From the NCBI GenBank assembly GCA_028023455.1, contig JAQFVV010000207.1:333208-397207 (forward strand): a stretch of 64,000 nucleotides of DNA. Reading direction: 5' to 3'. The notes beneath the pieces were generated by a model. The model was given only the letters and a program-made list of their open reading frames with translations, ran no database searches and was not told the origin of the DNA. The DNA is from Epiperipatus broadwayi. Its lineage: Eukaryota > Onychophora > Udeonychophora > Euonychophora > Peripatidae. A program made the position numbers and the translations under genes. Position 1 is the stretch's first letter. Every line of letters begins with the position of its first letter. Positions 60,554-64,000 of the stretch are shown here, in pieces.

Positions 60554-63247
60554 TGTACCGGGCCAAACTCCCCTGCAGATTTCCTAATCCTAATCTTGCA
60601 CTGAGCATGAAGTGAACAAGATTTAACAGGAAAAAGAATGGATATCAATTTAGCTGATTGTCTGTACTTATATATATATATATATATATTGGTACTTCCA
60701 GCTAAACTGATAGGAAGAGTGCATTGACCGGACTCTTCCAGTCAAAAACACCCTTTAGTTGATATCTTATTCGAATGCCCGAACATTTAGAACAATGGTA
60801 AGTACACACCTTTGAAAAATCTATTTACAAAATAGACCTTTGCGCACCACTTCTAGAAAACAAACAACAAAAAAAATGAATTTTTTTTTCTTTCTTCCCT
60901 CCTAGAAGGATGTGCAATACCATCTGTTCAGCGGAGCATAAGAATAAGATTTAACACCCTGGTAGAGCGATATCCCTTTGTGGCGAGCTCAGTCACTCTA
61001 CATCTAGGGTCTTCAAATGGGTAAGTTAAATTGTTATTACAGGTATGAGGTTGATAAGGAAAGAATATATTTTTATCAATATAAATAACAATATGAAAAT
61101 GAAATAAGTTTAATAGTATGATTAAATATTTATTTAATCCCAAATACCCACCACCATTTCATACTAATGATGATATAATAACAAAAATACTAAATAATTA
61201 ATTATCACAAACCCATATATATATATATATATATATATTCGTGGCATTGTAATAGATAAATACATATTTAAATAAGAAAAATAATAAATCCTTAAAGCTA
61301 TTTACAATGTTTATAAGTAATGGAAGTGGTCTGAGCTTTTTACCCTGTAGAAATAAGTTATACTTTGTGTGATTTGATATACAAATATGAGATTTTCGGT
61401 CATACAGGCATATGCTTTTACTGATTACTTTAAAACCTTTTTATTGATAGCAATAATAATAATAATAATAAAAACTATGCATACGTATATTTGCAATATG
61501 AGATATTTCACTAATTTCATATTTTCAACAAGTCAACAAGGTTGCATTGGCTCAGATACTATATCATACTCACCATAAGGTACTGTATCTATTTCCCCTT
61601 TGCTATAGATAAACTCCTATACATGTATATTCGTGCAGGACAATTAAACACTTACTATTTAAATATAAAGTTATTAAAGGACTTGCTTACAGGGAATCTA
61701 TAATAGATCTCTTCTTACACGCATCATGAGGTGCTGCAGTGGTAAAAAAAATAACTTAAAAAAAGATATACGGTTAAATACATTTTTTAGATATTCAACA
61801 TGAGATATCGTATTTACCGCATTATAAGTGTATGTATGTATATATACGCATGTATATTTGTATATGATGAATTTCAGAAGTAACAAAGAGGAAAATGAAT
61901 AGCAACAAAAAAAAATCTCATTGCAACCTTTGTTGAAAATACTAGAAATTGACATAGAAAAATTGACTCAAAAGATTTAAGTAAAAGCTTTAACATTTAT
62001 GCCCATAATAACCATAATTCCATATACATATGCGAGAGATAACTCTCTCTTTTTTAAAAAGATTAATAATAATAATAAAAAAAAAAAAATATTTAATCGA
62101 AAATATCAAAGCTAATTATTTCAAGATTAATAAACCATCTTAAAATAAACTTATGTCTGTGTCTTCATTTTTCTCCTGTGGGCTCTGAGTGGGCTTCAAG
62201 TCAACTGGCTGTGCAGTGAGGGTTTCATCTATTTCGGCATAGGCAAGGCAGTGTTTGTCTTCATCGTGGATGGCTGGAACTGGCATAGGCACATCTTGGC
62301 AGCTTGGGACAGAGAAAGGGTGGTGCAATGGCTGGTTGTTTACCCCACGGTCTGGACTCTCTGGTAGATTGCCCCATATTTTCCTCTGTTTGTATATGAT
62401 AATAATTTTTTATTAAATGTTCACTTACTATTTGACTGGTTCATTAAATCTTTAAGAAATCATTAGTTCTTAAAAGAACTGTATAATGGATTTCTTAGAA
62501 AATGTCAGCAGTAGTCGTGTTCATAAATTAATCTCTAAGTAGCTGGTTGCTTGGAGAATTCTGGAGCCAAAAAAGTGCATGACTTGCCCAGAATGATGAC
62601 CAAAGAAAGAATAAATCCCACAGCACTATCAATCCCAATAATAAGAACCAATTCAGATATCCCTCTGAGAAGAATGAATCAGCCAATCCTTTTAACTTAG
62701 CTTATCACTTAGATTATAAACATTCCTTTATATCTTTCCAATTAAATTCTGCATTTTAAGTTTGACATAATGGTTTCCATCTTGAATAACCCAGACCACT
62801 TGCTTACATAATCAATTTCAAAATAATTTTTAAAAAGATAACAGTTTAATTATAGCTTATCAAACATTTTGCTTTTGATCAGATTTTTGCAAAAGCAATT
62901 AACATTTTTTTGCTTATGGAATAAAATTACAATCTTTAGAAAAGTGATTAAAAAATATACAAGTATGTTGGAAAATAAAAAAGCAAATACATATAATGAC
63001 ATATCATAAAAAATATACAAAAAGGAAAAAAAAAACACATGAGTTTATTATGCAATATTTTGTATGTCAATTTCATATTACTTTAAATTGGTGTGTGTGG
63101 GTATTTTAATGCTCAGACCAACTTCCATTATTAATATAGCACATTTATATATTTGTTGTGCCTAATATGTATAAATCTATATATGTATCTGCTGTAATAT
63201 TCTTTACAGCAGATTTTGTGCAAGGCCATTTGATAATGCCTGGCACA
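60554..63247 (-). repeat. LTR (5' LTR in element orientation)
   Basis: About 2,694 bp. Slightly longer than the other copy through expansion of a (TA)n tract at 60668-60690 and small indels. Same internal landmarks. Confidence 0.85.
62140..62385 (-). CDS. Exon-like ORF inside LTR, copy 2 (candidate captured terminal exon)
   Basis: Same ORF as at 59237, with a longer open frame. A splice-acceptor-like site ATACAAACAG lies directly before 62385 (minus strand), and from there 81 codons run in phase to TAA at 62142-62140. Pieces: WGNLPESPDRGVNNQP, HHPFSVPSCQDVPMPVPAIH, KHCLAYAEIDETLTAQPVD and QSPQEKNEDTDISLF. Against copy 1 I see a handful of amino-acid changes (for example S/P, H/C, I/T, A/T, N/S), so recent purifying selection is not evident. 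The best reading is a host-derived last exon carried by the element; a chance frame cannot be excluded. Confidence 0.4.
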   Translation of the reverse strand, partial: RKIWGNLPESPDRGVNNQPLHHPFSVPSCQDVPMPVPAIHDEDKHCLAYAEIDETLTAQPVDLKPTQSPQEKNEDTDISLF

Positions 63248-63279
63248 ATATATATATATAAACAAAAAAAGACTTATAA

Positions 63280-63603
63280 ATCCAATAAATAATATTATAT
63301 TTCAACCAGAGGATGTTTAAACCAGTATATAGGTGAGTCAGCAAATAGTTTACATGTCAGAATGACTAATCATAGATTTGACATTTTGCATAAGAATAAA
63401 GATAGACCGGTTTCAAAACATTTTAACTTACCGAATCATTCAATTGATAATTTAAAAGTAGTGATTCTTCAGGAAGGTTTTTCTTCTACAAGGGAGAGGA
63501 AACAAAAGGAGAGTTTTTTTATTTTTAAATTCAAGACCTTAGAACCATATGGATTGAATTTGAACACTGGAACTATTACATCTCTGGGTTACCTGGTCTC
63601 CTA
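63280..63603 (+). pseudogene. Penelope-like element, GIY-YIG endonuclease end
   Basis: The open frame extends upstream of the first ATG (63362) and reads ISTRGCLNQYIGESANSLHV, RMTNHRFDILHKNKDRPVSK, HFNLPNHSIDNLKVVILQEG, FSSTRERKQKESFFIFKFKT and LEPYGLNLNTGT, then a stop at 63601-63603. YIG, the GE-N-SL-x-x-R signature and the HFN-NHS block match the C-terminal GIY-YIG nuclease of Penelope-like retroelements. The RT domain and the first strand of the nuclease are missing, so this is a 5'-truncated piece. No stop interrupts the surviving part. Confidence 0.8.
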
Positions 63604-64000
63604 AATGATTTCTATATGTGTGTTTTTTATGTGAAAATTTTCTTATATGAGGTTTTTTTATGTAAAGATTGGTTACATGGATGTTTAATATCTGTGTTTA
63701 ATTGGTTTATAGATAAATAATTAGTTATAAATTATTGTACTTTGCACTAACTATAATTTTTGATTAAAATGTATAAGTATTTTAGTTTTTAATGAATATT
63801 AATGTGAGCACAGCTATTTTTTGTATGTGAGCATAGTTTAATTTTTCTATGTATGCACATATGTATATTTTAATTTTTAATTTTGGATTTTTTATTTTTA
63901 TATTTATTTTAATTTAAATAGAATTTAAGCTTGATTAGGAGGGAATGTAGTTTTTTTTTTTTTGTTTGAATTTTGTCGTTGATTGGGTAGATAGATATTC
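63604..64000 (+). other. AT-rich sequence after the Penelope-like fragment
   Basis: Probably 3' flank or 3' untranslated part of the Penelope-like element, T-rich with short near-repeats (TATGTGAGCA, TTTTTATGT). No further coding signal seen to the end of the window. Confidence 0.4.

Larger units (their letters stand above)
57669..63247 (-). mobile_element. Non-autonomous LTR retrotransposon with about 2.7-kb LTRs and a 217-bp interior
   Basis: Two direct repeats (57669-60336 and 60554-63247) start TGTACCGGGCC and end GGCACA on the plus strand; on the minus strand the LTR reads TGTGCC...GGTACA, the canonical TG...CA. The minus strand places a tRNA-type primer binding site 7 bases after the 5' LTR and a purine tract just before the 3' LTR, fixing orientation. 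The interior is only about 217 bp and has no gag or pol. It sits in a (TA)n tract, so the 4-6 bp target duplication (ATAT) cannot be separated from the repeat. Over the first 300 aligned bases I count six substitutions between LTRs, so the insertion is fairly young. It would depend on an autonomous element. Confidence 0.82.

Noticed and set aside
57669-63250. Simple segmental tandem duplication instead of an LTR element
   Set aside because: The TG...CA ends, primer binding site and purine tract at the right places favour an LTR element, though only copies elsewhere can prove it.

Overview
The window looks like non-genic DNA from an animal nuclear genome. It is very A+T-rich (about three quarters A+T by eye), has no bacterial-style gene packing, and is crowded with non-LTR retrotransposons, one LTR retrotransposon, a Penelope-like fragment, microsatellites and many long inverted repeats. 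Every recognisable protein-coding stretch belongs to a mobile element. I found no complete host gene, tRNA, rRNA or CRISPR array. The lineage cannot be fixed from the sequence. RTE-clade LINEs, L1/Tx1-like LINEs and Penelope elements together occur in many invertebrates and some vertebrates.

Layout. (1) 1-1490 is plain AT-rich DNA. (2) 1490-9850 is a nested structure. A repeat family with a unit of about 415-423 bp formed a large hairpin. One hairpin arm was then split by a 6.4-kb L1/Tx1-like LINE on the minus strand (1741-8120), bounded by a perfect 17-bp target-site duplication. The LINE is full length with 5'UTR, a small upstream ORF, ORF1 (zinc knuckles), ORF2 (endonuclease, RT, CCHC tail) and a 3'UTR with AATAAA, but ORF2 has two frameshifts. 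A near-perfect palindrome follows at 9061-9254. (3) 9850-31900 is mostly AT-rich filler with RTE LINE scraps (14.3, 18.0, 21.4 and 27.8 kb), a roughly 235-bp (TTA)n tract, short tandem duplications, a 720-bp hairpin at 20569-21290, a decayed coiled-coil coding region at 30227-31266 and a possible isolated exon near 31.7 kb. (4) 32560-37990 holds a near-complete but broken RTE LINE and a second LINE family, both on the minus strand. (5) 38-57 kb is AT-rich filler with a possible SINE head, two further LINE tails (43.0 and 56.8 kb, plus strand), an RTE fragment (54.1-55.3 kb), and hairpin elements at 44.8, 47.8 and 56.0 kb. (6) 57669-63247 is a non-autonomous LTR retrotransposon on the minus strand: two LTRs of about 2.67-2.69 kb around an internal region of only about 217 bp that keeps a primer binding site and a polypurine tract. 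Each LTR carries a conserved short ORF that looks like a captured terminal exon. (7) 63280-63603 is the end of a Penelope-like GIY-YIG ORF.

The genes do not form a pathway; the window is a record of layered insertions. The most notable items are the giant-LTR, minimal-interior element with its embedded exon-like ORF, the dated nesting of a LINE inside a hairpin repeat, and the high density of long inverted repeats from apparently different families.
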